DNA from: Miscanthus floridulus
Taxonomy: Eukaryota; Streptophyta; Magnoliopsida; Poales; Poaceae
DNA length: 64,000 nt
NCBI RefSeq assembly: GCF_019320115.1
Contig: NC_089582.1
Span: 118,008,657 to 118,072,656 of the forward strand
Direction of reading: 5' to 3'
The notes beneath the pieces were generated by a model. It worked only from the letters and a program-made list of their open reading frames with translations, had not been told where the DNA came from and made no database searches. Of this stretch, positions 46,501-58,192 are shown piece after piece. Numbering within the stretch: position 1 is the first letter of the stretch; each line of letters opens with the position of its first letter. A program made the position numbers and the translations under genes.

Positions 46501-48063
46501 CACTTTACTATTATGCAAATGATTTATGATAGCTTGCATGGTAGAATTGTTTATAAGCCTTTACCTTGTTGCAACCTTACCCTTGCACACCCGCTGTTAG
46601 GCTAGACGCTCGCTTACTTGCTATTGCTTCTACTACGCATTATATCTATGATGTGATGCTTGGTGGGGGATTGTTTATGAGTGGTTAAGGCACTTGGTGC
46701 CGATAATGTGGTAACAACCGAGGAGATCTTGGTGTGCGTCTTGGGTGTGTGGTGAGGGTTGAGTCAATTAGGCTAGATCTTATGATGAGTCATTGGATGA
46801 GTTTCACCAGGGGGGTGCGACCTAGGCATCCCCTACGAGAGGTACCTGTGGTAGGTTCTTACAAGATGAGGTGATCCTGGGGTGGAGTGTCATTATGGGA
46901 TGAAGCCCTAGGATGGAGGTGACATCGAGGAACGGGGTGTTGGTTATCCCCATGAGAAGTTATCTTGTCTGGTCCCCTTAAGGACTGGTATGTCGAGAGA
47001 ACCAAATCATAGGACTCTTCGTATACACCACTCGTCCCTATTTGGGTGGGAGACGGATGTTGACCTGCTAGGGCGATGCCACTACTATTGGGTTGTTAGC
47101 GGATAGTGTAGGGAGGTACGGGCGTGTGACCCACACCCTCCTAAGACAACGTAGTGATGTTCAGGGGTTCGATACTATGTCTCACAGTCTTAGCATGCTG
47201 GTGGACTCTGGGGTGGCCTAGGGCTGAGTGGCAGGGTGGTATAGCACTAGTTTGGAAGACATCCCGGTATCATCCTAGGCGGTGCACACGCCGATGATGG
47301 TGATCTTGTGGTTTTCTAGGTGTACAAGCTCTGTAGAGTTGATCGATCTATATGTATAGCCGCATCCCCGGATACGAACATTCCTATGACCTACGCTTCT
47401 CTTGATTAGTGAGTGGAGTTCTTTCTTCTCTCCCTCCTGGGTTCTAGTGTTGGATTGTAGCTTTGGCTGATGAGGCAAGGCATGAGAGGGAGTCGTCCTT
47501 GTCACCTAGAGAGTGTGAGGGTGGTGAGATGTGTGTGATGGGATGGGAGAACGTGTGGCTGAGATGGGTTAAAACTTGATGAATTATTATTAAAACTTGA
47601 CATACTTGCATAGGAAACTACAGCCATAAATAGGTCTTTTGCTCTACCCTTGCATTCCACTACCACAAAGCAAACACAAAGCATAGGGTGGGAGCCGGTG
47701 GCTAGTACAAATCGTACTAATAATTGTTTGACAAGTTCTGAGTCTGAGTACGACTATCAGGGAGATGGTTGAGAGGATTAGAGGTCTTGTTCCTACGCTC
47801 AAGTTTAGTTCATGAAGATAGAGTCGACGCCTGCTACCGTTCTACTTGATGCTTTTCTAATTGCTACATGCTCTGAGTGATTCCACCAAGTGGCAATGTA
47901 ATAATGAGTAAACCTTGCTATTTATACTCTCTTTAAAACATGTATTCGATGTATGTCTGTGATATTGACTGTTATTGGATAATGTGATGGAATGACCGCT
48001 TAGGACTATCATGTTATACTTCATATATGTGGATTTCCCTTCATGGAAATTGAGATCGTTTTA
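43574..48063 (+). repeat. 5' LTR of the Tekay/Del-type element (about 4.5 kb)
   Basis: It runs from TGTAACAACC to about TCGTTTTA just before the primer binding site. The expected terminal CA seems changed to TA. The first 720 bp align well with the 3' LTR from 54404 (shared AACCAAAAAT, CATGGTGAGTGTGCATA, AGGAGCCCAAGGTAT). GC-rich frames at 44000-46000 are multi-frame artefacts of this LTR. At 4.5 kb it is long, and a nested insertion inside it cannot be excluded. Confidence 0.8.
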
Positions 48064-48064
48064 G

Positions 48065-48078
48065 TTGATATCAGAGCC
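48065..48078 (+). other. Primer binding site (tRNA-iMet type)
   Basis: TTGATATCAGAGCC differs at one base from the usual plant TGGTATCAGAGCC, complementary to the 3' end of initiator tRNA-Met, which primes minus-strand synthesis. The G-to-A change fits the decay seen elsewhere in the element. Confidence 0.85.
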
Positions 48079-48231
48079 ATACTTAACCCTAGGACAAGAC
48101 CCATATGTTTGGACGATAGAACTAGGAGTGGAACTTGTCTTTTTTGGTTATATGTACCGACCTTGCATCTTTTGATGCATGGCTTATCTCCTTTCTAGTC
48201 TGCTGATCCTGTTTTATGGACTGATTTGCAG

Positions 48232-49428
48232 ATGGCACCATCAGTTGAGCTTCCTGTCGATGGTCTGAGCTATAGAGGTTTCGCTTAGATGCTCTACGAT
48301 GTTTTTGAGGAGCTTGGTGTCCCTACCGAGCTGATCGAGTATGTCTATCATGGCGAGCTAGGACCCGATAGACTGTAGGGCCACATCATCATTCACCTCA
48401 GGGTTCCCACAAGTGAGACTCTACCAGAGCTGCACACTTTCTAGGAGCTCAAGGTGGAGACCTCCGTCGAGGCATGTGTATAGTCGGTTTCACATTTAGC
48501 CCTTCACCGCGTGATTCGTGATGCCCACGAGCATCTCAAGAGAGGGTCATACTGCTTGCTTCCCTGAGCCTTGGACCTCACCTAGAGTACCAAGAGGCAG
48601 GTGATGGCTGTCGAGCAGACTGTTTATGCTGAGGAGGGCCCTTGCCTTTAGGTGTCTGGACAGTACATCCTCTACTAGGATAGGTACATCATGGAGGTTG
48701 AGTCACAGAACCGTTGTTACCGGGACATGCTGTTCTGGGCCGACGAGGCCTTCTTGGAGGAAGAAAAGAAGGAGGTACTCAAGGAGACTATCCATGTGGA
48801 GCGTCAGGGCTATGACCATATGGAGGCCTACTATAAGGCATGTGAGGGCAAGCTGAGGGAGGAGATTGTAGATATGAGAGACAAGGCTAGAGACTTTGGG
48901 CTACACGATGACTATCTGGACTGCAAGGTCTACGAGCTTGAGGATACCCTCGAGCACAAGAAGGTGTCCCTAAGGAGTCACGTCAAGAAGGAGAAGAGGT
49001 ACGGCTTCAAGAAGATGATGTTGGAGAGCCACTACAACATGTTGGAGAAGGACCTTGTATAGATGAGTGTTAACGCTTCCCATAACCTGCATCACCTCAT
49101 CGAGTACATGAAGTATATGGAGTATCTCAAGGACAAGGTAGATAGGATAAGCCAGGCATGGATTGACTCTGACTCTAGGAGGGTCATGGAGTTCAAGGAG
49201 GTGTAGAAGATCTTACCACTAGGGTCACGCAAGAGGCTGTGCAAGGAGGCTTTCAGTGTTGATCCCACCAAGCTCAATCTGAAGGCATGCCTGTCCGAGA
49301 CCTACCCCAAGGCACTGAAGACCACAGAGTTGGAGGAGGCCCTAGAGTACATCTTGAGGATATACCATACGGATGCAGAGCTCCAGGAGATAGATGCTAG
49401 CACTACCCCACCACCTGGTCAGAGTTAG
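48232..49428 (+). pseudogene. Additional ORF (orf0) upstream of gag in the gypsy element
   Basis: An ATG at 48232 (MAPSVELPVDG) opens a frame of 399 codons to a TAG at 49426, with no frameshift but about ten internal nonsense codons, nearly all TAG (first at 48286, others including 49060 and 49204). The segment from 48691 to 49062 is the longest open piece. The protein is rich in Glu, Lys, Leu and Met with heptad-like spacing (FLEEEKKEVLKETI, LEDTLEHKKVSLRSH), so probably a coiled coil. An extra ORF before gag has been described, from memory, for the rice elements RIRE3 and RIRE8 as orf0. Its function is unknown. Confidence 0.65.
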
Positions 49429-49745
49429 CTTCTTAGAGATACTCTAATAATGTAGTAGTTGTAGTGTTGATGATGAGCCCTATGTGGCTATGAGACATGA
49501 CTCACTTCTAGGAGTAGAGTAGAATGTCCCTCTTTTGAAGGCTACCTACGCGTAGTGTGATTCTCATGAGTCTTCTAGTGTAGCTGCTAGAGACATTGTT
49601 GTGTAATAAACTAATGTAATGAATGCTTCCATCTTAATGCTCTTATGGTTGTTCTTGCTTCTTTGTTTGAGTGTATGGTAAGATTTAAAATTGTTAATAA
49701 GTCACCTAACCACTTAACAACTCATGACCTAATGTTTGTAGCAAG

Positions 49746-50960
49746 ATGTCGTGTCGCCACTCTAAACATCTGAACCGTCGCTCCCCATCCCCCGTGCCTG
49801 CTGGGCTTGGTCATGGTCATGGATGTGGTCGTGGTCATGGAGGAGGACAAGCTACCACCCACGTTGCCCTCAACCTTGAGGAGGAGGAGGCACCACCCAT
49901 AGGGGAGTAGCACGTGGAGGAGCCCATCTTGGAGGATCTAGGCGTAGCCTAACCTAGGGGCAAGGATGCTCCACCTAGGGGCTACATTGCTCCACCACCA
50001 CCACCACTTCTGTCTGAGATGATGAACCACCAGATGCGTCTCATGGAGACACTAGCTGAGGGGCTACTACATCGCAATGGAGGTCTACCCAATGACTTCT
50101 AGAGGAAGCTAGAGGGTTTCCTCAAGCTAAGGCCCCTTACCTTCGATACCTCCGATGATGACCCCATCACCGTCGAGGACTGGCTACATGAGATGGAGAG
50201 GAAGCTAGACTTAACCACTTGCTCTGATGAGGTGTGTGTTGGAGTCGCAACCCATCAGCTCACCGACGCTACACGCACATGGTGGGATAGCTACTGTGAC
50301 CCCACGTTGACCCCGCGCACATCTCATGGGAGGAGTTTGCCGAAGCCTTCCACAAAATCACGTGCCCAAGGGCATGATGGATGCCAAGGTTGAGGAGTTC
50401 CGCAACATTTCCTAGGGTCCCAAAAGATTTAGGAGTACACCAACCACTTCACTCGCATGATGAGGTACGCTCTCGGTGAGATAGATTCTAAGAAAAAGAT
50501 GTACTTCTTCAAGAAGGGTCTGAACACATGCCTCAAGGTGGCCCTCTTGGGTCATACCTGCTACACCCTCTAGGAGATTATCAACATGGCCCTAGAGATG
50601 GAGAGGGATCATCTAGAGGTCGACACCCTCTACAAGGAGAAGAAGCGCTGATCCAAGAGCTCGTCTCGTGCCCCGACACCTTAGAGAACATGTGCTCACA
50701 TGCCCTTGCTACCTCGCCCTCGTGCCGTCTAGGGAGCCGCACCTACTCTGAGCCGTGGAGGTGGTACCTACACTGCCAACTACCACTACCTCGCTCAAAG
50801 CTGCCCTGCTCAGAGCCCTAGCACATGGAAGACAGTTGTGCCCACCGCCACAGGCAATGTGCCCTTCACTTGCTTCGGCTATGGCTAGCTAGGCCACAAG
50901 ATCACCGACTGCCCTGTGAAGAACGCTACACCACCTGCTCCGACCCCAGTGAGATAGGCT
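49746..50960 (+). pseudogene. gag pseudogene of the Tekay/Del-type element
   Basis: An ATG at 49746 opens an Arg/His/Gly-rich N-terminus (GLGHGHGCGRGHGGG). The capsid-like region follows with EDWLHEMERKLDL and LTDATRTWWDSY. The frame changes near 50335 and continues as MMDAKVEEFRNIS, YTNHFTRMMRY, KKMYFFKKGLN and EIINMALEMERDHLE. A CCHC knuckle (C-F-G-Y-G-stop-L-G-H-K-I-T-D-C) lies near 50868-50910, with TAG in place of the expected Gln. Several more TAG codons lie before it. It would have formed the virus-like particle. Confidence 0.8.
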
Positions 50961-51059
50961 TCAATTCAGGGTATGCCACACAAGCCTATCATGGGACCCA
51001 CCCATGGTCGTCTCACATACCTAACCACTGAGGAGGCGCAGGGCGCCCTCGACATGGTG

Positions 51060-54000
51060 TAAGGTATGTTTTTAGTGCATGGATCTAAGGCTTTAGTATT
51101 ATTTGATTCTGGTGCAACATGTTCATACATATCCACCAAATTTGCATGAGGGCATAACCTACTTGTAACTCCACAGAGAGTGCCCATAGATACTAGTTCA
51201 CCTTTGGGCAACATCAGATGCACCAAGATATGTTAGGGGGTATCACCATTGAGGGTCACCCTTTTCTGGTCGATCTTACCTTGCTTCCCTCTAATGGACT
51301 GGATGTCATATTGGGATGGATTGGCTAACTAAACACAAGAGAGTAATATCTTCCTCACCAAGATATGTGGAGATAACACATCCGAGTGGGCACGTAATTC
51401 GATGTGAGCCTAATCATGAGAAGGCGATTTCCATGTTGTGTGCCTTGGAGGCCAAGTCAGTGGACGAGGTACCCATAGTATGCAAATATCCTGATGTGTT
51501 TCCTGAAGAATTGCTGAGTATGTCACCTGATCAGGATGTGGAGTTCATGATTGACCTTCTGCCTGGTATAGGACCTATTGCTAAGAGGCCCTACTACATG
51601 TCGGTTGATGAGCTAGAGGAGCTCAAGAAATAGCTCAAGGAGTTGTCTGACAAGGGGTACATTAGGCCTAGTGCTTCACCATGGGGTTCCCTTATCTTGT
51701 TTGTGAAGAAGAAGGATGGTTCCATGAGGATGTGCATTGACTACCAGAACTTGAATGCCGTGACTGTCAAGAACAAGTACCCACTACTGAGGATAGATGA
51801 CCTGCTAGACCAACAGAGGAATGCCAAGTTCTTTTCCAAGATCGATCTCCGATCTAGGTACCATCAGATGAAGATCAAAACTAAGGACATTCCCAAGACA
51901 ACCTTTGTCACTAGGTATGGACAATATGAGTTCACTGTTGTGTCCTTTGGACTCACTAATGCCCTGGCCTACTTCATGAATATAATGAACAAGGTATTCA
52001 TGAAAGAGTTGGACAAGTTTGCATTGGTATTCATTGATGACATTCTTGTCTATTCGTCCACTGTAGAAGAACATGAGCAGCATTTGAGAGTAGTGCTAGA
52101 GAAGCTGAGGCAGAATTAGCTATATGCCAAGTTCATCAGGTGCGAGTTCTGGCTCAAAGAAGTTGCCTTCCTAGGTCACATTCTCTCTATTGAGGGAGTA
52201 GCTATCAATCCCGCTAGGATTGAAGCTATGAAAGAGTAGGAACAACCCTATGATGCAACTGATATCTAGAGTTTCCTTGGGTTGGCAGGATACTATCGCC
52301 GCTTCATTGAGAATTTCTCCAAGATAGTCAAACCTATGACCAACCTTCTGAAGAAGACCAACAAGTTTGAGTGGATGCCAGAGTACGAGCAAAGCTTCCA
52401 AACCTTGAAGTAGAAGCTTACCACCACTCCTATGCTGGCATTGATTAACATTCAGCAAGACTTCATGGTCCATTGTGATGCATCCAGATAGGGACTTGGC
52501 TATGTTCTGATGCAGAATGGGAGAGTCATAGCTTATGCATCCTGCTAGTTGAAGGACCATGAGCAATGCTACCCTACCCATGACCTTGAACTTATAGCTG
52601 TTGTGCACGCCTTGAAGATTTGGAGACACTATCTGATTGGGAACAAATGCGACATCTACACAGTTCACAAGAGCCAGAAGTACTTCTTTACCTAGGTGGA
52701 TCTGAATATGAGACAATGCCGATGGCTAGAGCTGATTAAGGACTACAACCTAGAGATACATTATCATCTAGGGAAAGCTAATGTAGTCACAAATGCCCTG
52801 AGCCACAAGAGTCATTGTCATAATCTGATGACAGATGCAATACTGCCATAACTCAGTCGAGAGATGGAGAAACTACAACTAGAAGTGGTATAGAAGGTTC
52901 CGCTCAATGAGCTTTGGGTGCAGTACAACCATGGAGAATGGATACAAAAAGCCCAGCGAGGATGCCCTGAGATTCGTCTAATTCGAGAGCTCATGAAGCA
53001 AGGTAAGTGTCATGAATTCATGGTAGATGAATAGGGGGGTGTGTTAGTACAAAGATAGAATATGTGTACCTTCTAATGCAGCCCTATGAGAAAAGATCCT
53101 AGCTGAAGGACATGACTCCAAGTATTGCATCCACCCGGGAAGTACCAAGATGTATGTAGATCTGAAGAAGCTATTCTAGTGGAAGAATATGATGAAGGAT
53201 ATTGCGGGACATGTCGCATGATGCGACATCTACAATAGGATCAAGGCCGAGCATTAGATACAAGCAGGACTATTGAAGCCCTTAGATGTTCTGATGTGGA
53301 AGTGGGAAAGCATATGCATGGACTTCATAGTGGGTCTACCTCGGACCCCAAAAGGTCATGACTCGATTTGGGTGATTGTTGATAGATTGACCAAGGTAGC
53401 TCACTTTGTGGTAGTTAGGACTGACTACCGAGTTCAGAAGCTAGTCGATCTGTACATGGACAATATTCTTAGACTCCATGGAGCTCCTATTAGCATAGTA
53501 TCCGATCGAGGGATGCAATGGGTGTCCAAATTTAGGAAGAGTCAACACAAAGCTATCAGGACTCAACTAGATTACAACATCGCTTACCACCCTCAGACAG
53601 ATGGGCAGACAGAGAGAGTGAACCAGATCTTAGAGGATATGCTTAGAGCCTATGTGTTGAAGTATGGATCAGATTGGGAGAAGAGTTTGACTCACGCTGA
53701 GTTCTCTTACAACAACAACTATCAGGCTAGCCTCAAGATGTCACCATTTGAGGCCTTGTATGGGAGAAAATGTAGGACCCCTCTGATGTGGTTAGAAGTA
53801 GGAGAGAGATCGTTCTCTGGCCCCATAAAGATCAAGGATGTCAAAGGAGTCACCTAAGTGTGAGAAAATCTAAGGATTGCACAGAGCCGATAGAAGAGTT
53901 ACGTAGATAACAGGCGGAGAGACCTTGAGTTTAAAGTTGGGGACTGTGTCTACCTCAAAGTCTCCCTACTCTGAGGCACCATTAGGTTCCATGTGAAAGG

Positions 54001-54403
54001 GAAGTTGGCACCAAGGTATGTAGGACCGTATCGGATCTGTCAGAGAATTGGCAAGTTAGCCTACAAGCTGGAGTTACCTGAAGAGCTAACAAGAGTGCAC
54101 CCAGTGTTCATGTATCTCAGCTACGCAAGTGCTTGAAGCTACTAGATGAGCAAGTACCCATAGAGGCACTAGATATACAAGGCACTCTAGAGTACAAGGA
54201 ACACCCAATACAGATACTTGACAGAGCTAACAAGGAGACTAGAAGCACCACTATACCCATGTGCAAGGTTCAGTGGAGCAACCACATTGAACGAGAAGCC
54301 ACTTGGGAGAAAGAGTCAGAGCTTTAGATACTTTACCCCAACCTCTTTGAAAGGTGCATCGCATGTCAAATCTCGAGATGAGATTCCTGTGAAGGGGGAG
54401 GAC
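51060..54403 (+). pseudogene. pol pseudogene: protease, RT, RNase H, integrase, chromodomain
   Basis: Protease shows LVLFDSGATCSYI near 51093-51132. RT covers about 51490-52120, with [28 protein letters not shown] and the catalytic [10 protein letters not shown]. RNase H follows, including VHCDASR at 52470. The integrase core at 53273-53857 shows MDFIVGLP, SDRGMQW and [13 protein letters not shown]. The C-terminal chromodomain reads EHPIQILDRANKETRS and KVQWSNHIEREATWEKE at about 54190-54310. From 51316 to 53034 one frame is kept across 573 codons but has eleven nonsense codons (51631, 52117, 52237, 52267, 52411, 52489, 52546, 52693, 52849, 52891, 53032), all TAG or TAA. Further breaks lie at 53040-53270 and 53855-54130. 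Confidence 0.9.
54389..54403 (+). other. Polypurine tract of the Tekay/Del-type element
   Basis: GTGAAGGGGGAGGAC sits directly before the 3' LTR start TGTAACAACC, as expected for plus-strand priming. Confidence 0.85.
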
Positions 54404-55125
54404 TGTAACAACCCATGTTTTCCTAGAACCAAAAATTCAAACTTAAAAATTTTTCTTACAAAACCCATACATGGTGAGTGTGCATACTGGGAAACCACCC
54501 TTGTAGTTGCACAAGTAGATCCCAAGTTACCATGATTGAGCATTTGCATATTAAACAACTTGTGAGTTGCTTCTTCATGATTTTATGTGATGAAATAAAA
54601 TCATGTAAACCTTTTTACAAACTTGTTGTGTGTGTGTTTCCAACCCTTGGCATTGACCCTAATACCCTAGTGGACCCCTAGTGGACCCCATAAGGATGTG
54701 TACGTGCCTGGCAACACATGTATATATGCATAGGAGCCCAAGGTATAGCATATAATGGAAATAGGAAATAGAAAAGGAATTAGAAAAGGGGAAGGAATTA
54801 GAAAGGCCAAAACAGCCCAGCAGTCACTGCCGGCCCAGTTGACATGGCCCAGCTCTGCACCCACGCTCGCTCCCACACACGCACCACCAACCGGCCTAGC
54901 AAGGCCATGGCCTAGCTCCCGCTTGCCCGCACCCCTGCTTCCCCTCTCACTAGATGACCGACAGGCAGGCCCGTGGGACCCCCTTGTCATCCCCCTCGCT
55001 CTCCCCCTCCTCTGCTTTTTCCTTCTGAGCAGAGCATCTCACCGGTGAGGGCATCCAAGGCAGCGCCCTCGCATCCCCACCGTTTTGCTATTGAGGCGTT
55101 GGATGTGCGCCTATGGATGGACACC
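54404..55125 (+). repeat. 3' LTR of the Tekay/Del-type element, first 722 bp
   Basis: It repeats 43574 onward with small changes (for example AAATCCAAACTT versus AAATTCAAACTT) and stops at the copia LTR. The corresponding place in the 5' LTR is near 44290 (GCCCATGGATGGATGCC). Confidence 0.9.
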
Positions 55126-57078
55126 TGAAAGGTCCTAATGGCTAGAGGAGGGGTGAATAGCCTAATAAAATTTCTACAACAACACTTAACAAAGTGGTTA
55201 GATAATTATGAGGCGAAGCGAGTGTTGCGCTAGCCTACTTAAAATGCAAGCCACCTACCACAATTCTAGTTTAGATAGTGTCTATTCACACAATAGCAAA
55301 GACACTATCCTATGTTAGTGTGCTCTCAAAGACTAACTAAAGAGCCACACCAACTAAGCAAGCAAGCTCTCACAACTAGCTACACTAAAGAGCTTGTCAA
55401 CTAGTTTGTGGTAAAGTAAAGAGAGTGGTTAGGATAGTTATACCGCCGTGTAGATGAAGAACCAATCAATCACAAAGATGAATAACAATAAAGACCAATC
55501 ACCTCGGAATCAATGATGAACACAATGATTTTTACCAAGGTTCACTTGCTTGCCGGCAAGCTAGTCCTTGTTGTGACGATTCACTCACTTGGAGGTTCAC
55601 GCGCTAATTGGCTTCACACACCAAACCCTCAATAGGGTGCCTGCACAACCAACACAAGATGAGGATCACACAAGCCATGAGTAATCCACTAGAGTACCTT
55701 TTAGCGCTCCGCCGGGGAAAGGTCAAGAACCCCTCACAATCACCGCGATCAAAGCTGGAGACAATCACCACCTCCGCTCGACGATCCTCGCTGCTTCAAG
55801 CCGTCTAGGTGGCGGCAACCACCAAGAGTAACAAGTGAAATTCACAGCGAAACACGATCACTAAGTGCCTCTAGATGCAATCACTCAAGCAATGCACTTG
55901 GATCACTCTCAATCTCACTATGATGATGAATCAATAATGTAGATGAGTGGGAGGGCTTTGGCTTAGCTCACAAGGTTGCTATGTCAATGAAAATGGCCAA
56001 AGATATGAGCCACAGCCAGCCATGTGGCTTAAATAGAAGCCCCCATGAAATAGAGCCGTTGTACCCCTTCACTAGGTACTCTACGCTCTGACCGGATGCT
56101 CCGGTCCACTTGACCAGACCCTGGACTCAGCGTCCGGTCCACAGATGGATGCCACGTGTCATCGCCTTCAAACGCTGTTCGTTAGATTCCAACGGCTATG
56201 ATGCTGACCGGACGCTCCGGTTAAAACTGACCGGACGCTGGAACCTCAGCGTCTGGTCGAGTACAGTAAGGGTCAAAACCTGGTTTTCCGCGATCAGACA
56301 CGTCCGGTTAAAACTGATCGGACGCTAGAACCTCAGCGTCTGGTCAAGTACAGTAAGGGTCAAAACCTGATTTTCTATGACCAGACGCGTCCGGTCCACC
56401 TCGACCGGACACAGCCAGTGTCCGGTGGTAAACCCTAGCCACTGTACCGACAGTCAATGCAACCAGACATAGGTAGTCAGCGTCCGGTGCTTCTGGATTC
56501 AGCGTCTGGTCACTAGACCGACATTGGCATCAGCTCTGTTCTCACTTCTATCTTCTCCACCCTTGCTCCAATGTGCCAACCACCAAGAATTTGCATCCGG
56601 CGCAATAGAAAATGGGCATTTCATAATCTCCACCCATCTCAACCCTACAAACACCTTGTGCACATGTGTTAGCATATTTTCACAAATATTATCAAGGGTG
56701 TTAGCACTCCACTAGATCCTAAATGCATATGTAATGAGTTAGAGCATCTAGTGGCACTTTGATGACCGCATTCTGATACGAGTTTCACCCCTCTTAATAG
56801 TACGGCTATCAAACCTAAATATGATCACACTCTCTAAGTGTCTTGATCACCAAAACAAAATAACTCCTACAAGTTATACCTTTGCCTTGAGCTTTTTGTT
56901 TTTCTCTTTCTTCTCTTCAAGTTTAAGCCCTTGATCATCTCCATGCTATCACCATTGTCATGTTATGATCTTCATTTGCTTCTCTACTTGAAGTGTGCTA
57001 CCTATCTCATGATCACTTGATGAACTAGGTTAGCACTTAGGGTTTCATCAATTTACCAAAACTAAACTAGAGCTTTTA
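55126..57078 (-). repeat. 3' LTR of the SIRE-type copia element, 1,953 bp
   Basis: On the plus strand it starts TGAAAGGTCCTAATGG and ends GAGCTTTTA. The solo copies end GAGCTTTCA, so the terminal CA has become TA. The cluster of CCGGACGC/GCGTCCGG motifs lies at 56090-56515. Confidence 0.9.
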
Positions 57079-57094
57079 ATCTCCTCCTTTTTGG
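57079..57094 (-). other. Polypurine tract of the copia element
   Basis: On the minus strand AAAAAGGAGGAGAT abuts the LTR start, as is usual for plus-strand priming in the SIRE lineage. Confidence 0.75.
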
Positions 57095-58192
57095 CAATTG
57101 ATGACAACCCTTATACAAAGATAGGAATTGAAATTCAATTGAATCCATGTTGCTTGCCCAAACATATTTACCATGTGTAAAAAGATATGGACAAGTTTCA
57201 TGAACCCTAAGTGGTAGCAATTGCTCCCCCTACATATGTACTAAGAGTTTAGATTGAAGCTTGCACATATGCTTAGATAGGAAATGTAGGAGTCAATGTC
57301 TACCATATGATGCTAAGGTATAAAAGATGGACCTTTGAAGCGCGATACCAATCGGAGTGCACCAATATACCGTCCTTAGCATCATGGTTAGCTCAATACC
57401 ACTTAGAAATATTTGGAAGTGAAATCACTAGATATCCTATACATCCTAGTTTGCATTTCATCATTCAAACCTACAACTAGCATACATCACACAAACATGG
57501 ATATTTAAATTTGGAACTTACGCCATGCAAGCTAACATATGTAATGCACATACAAATACACCATACAAGTTCATGAGCTTGCTCCCCCTACTTGTGTGCT
57601 CAAAATTTTAGTTGATCCCTTTCCTTTGTTATATCTCTCCCTCTTATCTTTGTTTCTCTCTCCCCCTTATCCCCTTTACCTTTGTTTCTCTCCCCCTTTG
57701 TCATCAATGACCACAAAGGTTCTAAATAGAAGTACTTGTAGGGTTGAGATTATCAATGTCAATCAATGGGGTGAGGGTTATTGTCCCAATTTTGCTTCAA
57801 TTCTAGATTATTTCCTAAAAATATTTAACTCGGTTTGATCTAAGGACAAGCTTCTTCACACCTCCAAATAAGGGTTATCTTGTACCATGTTGAGTTAAAC
57901 ACTTATAGTTCATTTTCTAGATTAAACACTAGGTTTACAAGCCCATAAACATGTCATATGCCATCACTAGATCAAGTCAAGCATAGAAGCAATAGTGATA
58001 CCATATAGACATCAAAATCATTTGATTTTCATGAATGAGCCTAATAAGATAGAACCATATGCAAGATCCTACTAAGATTGAAAATATGACTAGATGCACT
58101 AAACATGTCCTTAGCAAGGATTTATGTTATGCCAATCAACTTTTACCTTAGATTGCTCGAAGGAGAGGCATGTCATATGAGTGGGGGTTGCA
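57095..58192 (-). other. Spacer between pol stop and 3' LTR of the copia element
   Basis: About 1.1 kb without a long reading frame. SIRE-lineage elements often carry an env-like ORF here. None is visible, so this copy is of the Opie-like form or has lost it. Pyrimidine-rich runs lie at 57615-57700. Confidence 0.55.

Larger units (their letters stand above)
43574..55125 (+). mobile_element. Tekay/Del-type chromovirus (Ty3/gypsy), 3' LTR split by a copia insertion
   Basis: The 5' LTR starts TGTAACAACCCAGG at 43574, and the 3' LTR starts TGTAACAACCCATG at 54404. Between them are a primer binding site (48065), an upstream ORF, gag, protease, RT, RNase H, integrase and a chromodomain, all on the plus strand, then a purine tract. 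The chromodomain and TATCAGAGCC primer site place it in the chromoviruses, and the LTR length and wording in Tekay/Del. Only 722 bp of the 3' LTR precede the copia element at 55126. The rest must lie beyond the window. All its genes carry TAG nonsense codons, so it is defective. Confidence 0.88.

Noticed and set aside
51316..53034. Genetic-code recoding of TAG as Gln
   Set aside because: Host genes in the window use TAG as a stop (for example the DUF8204-type gene at 13142), and stops are concentrated in decaying elements. Mutation explains them.
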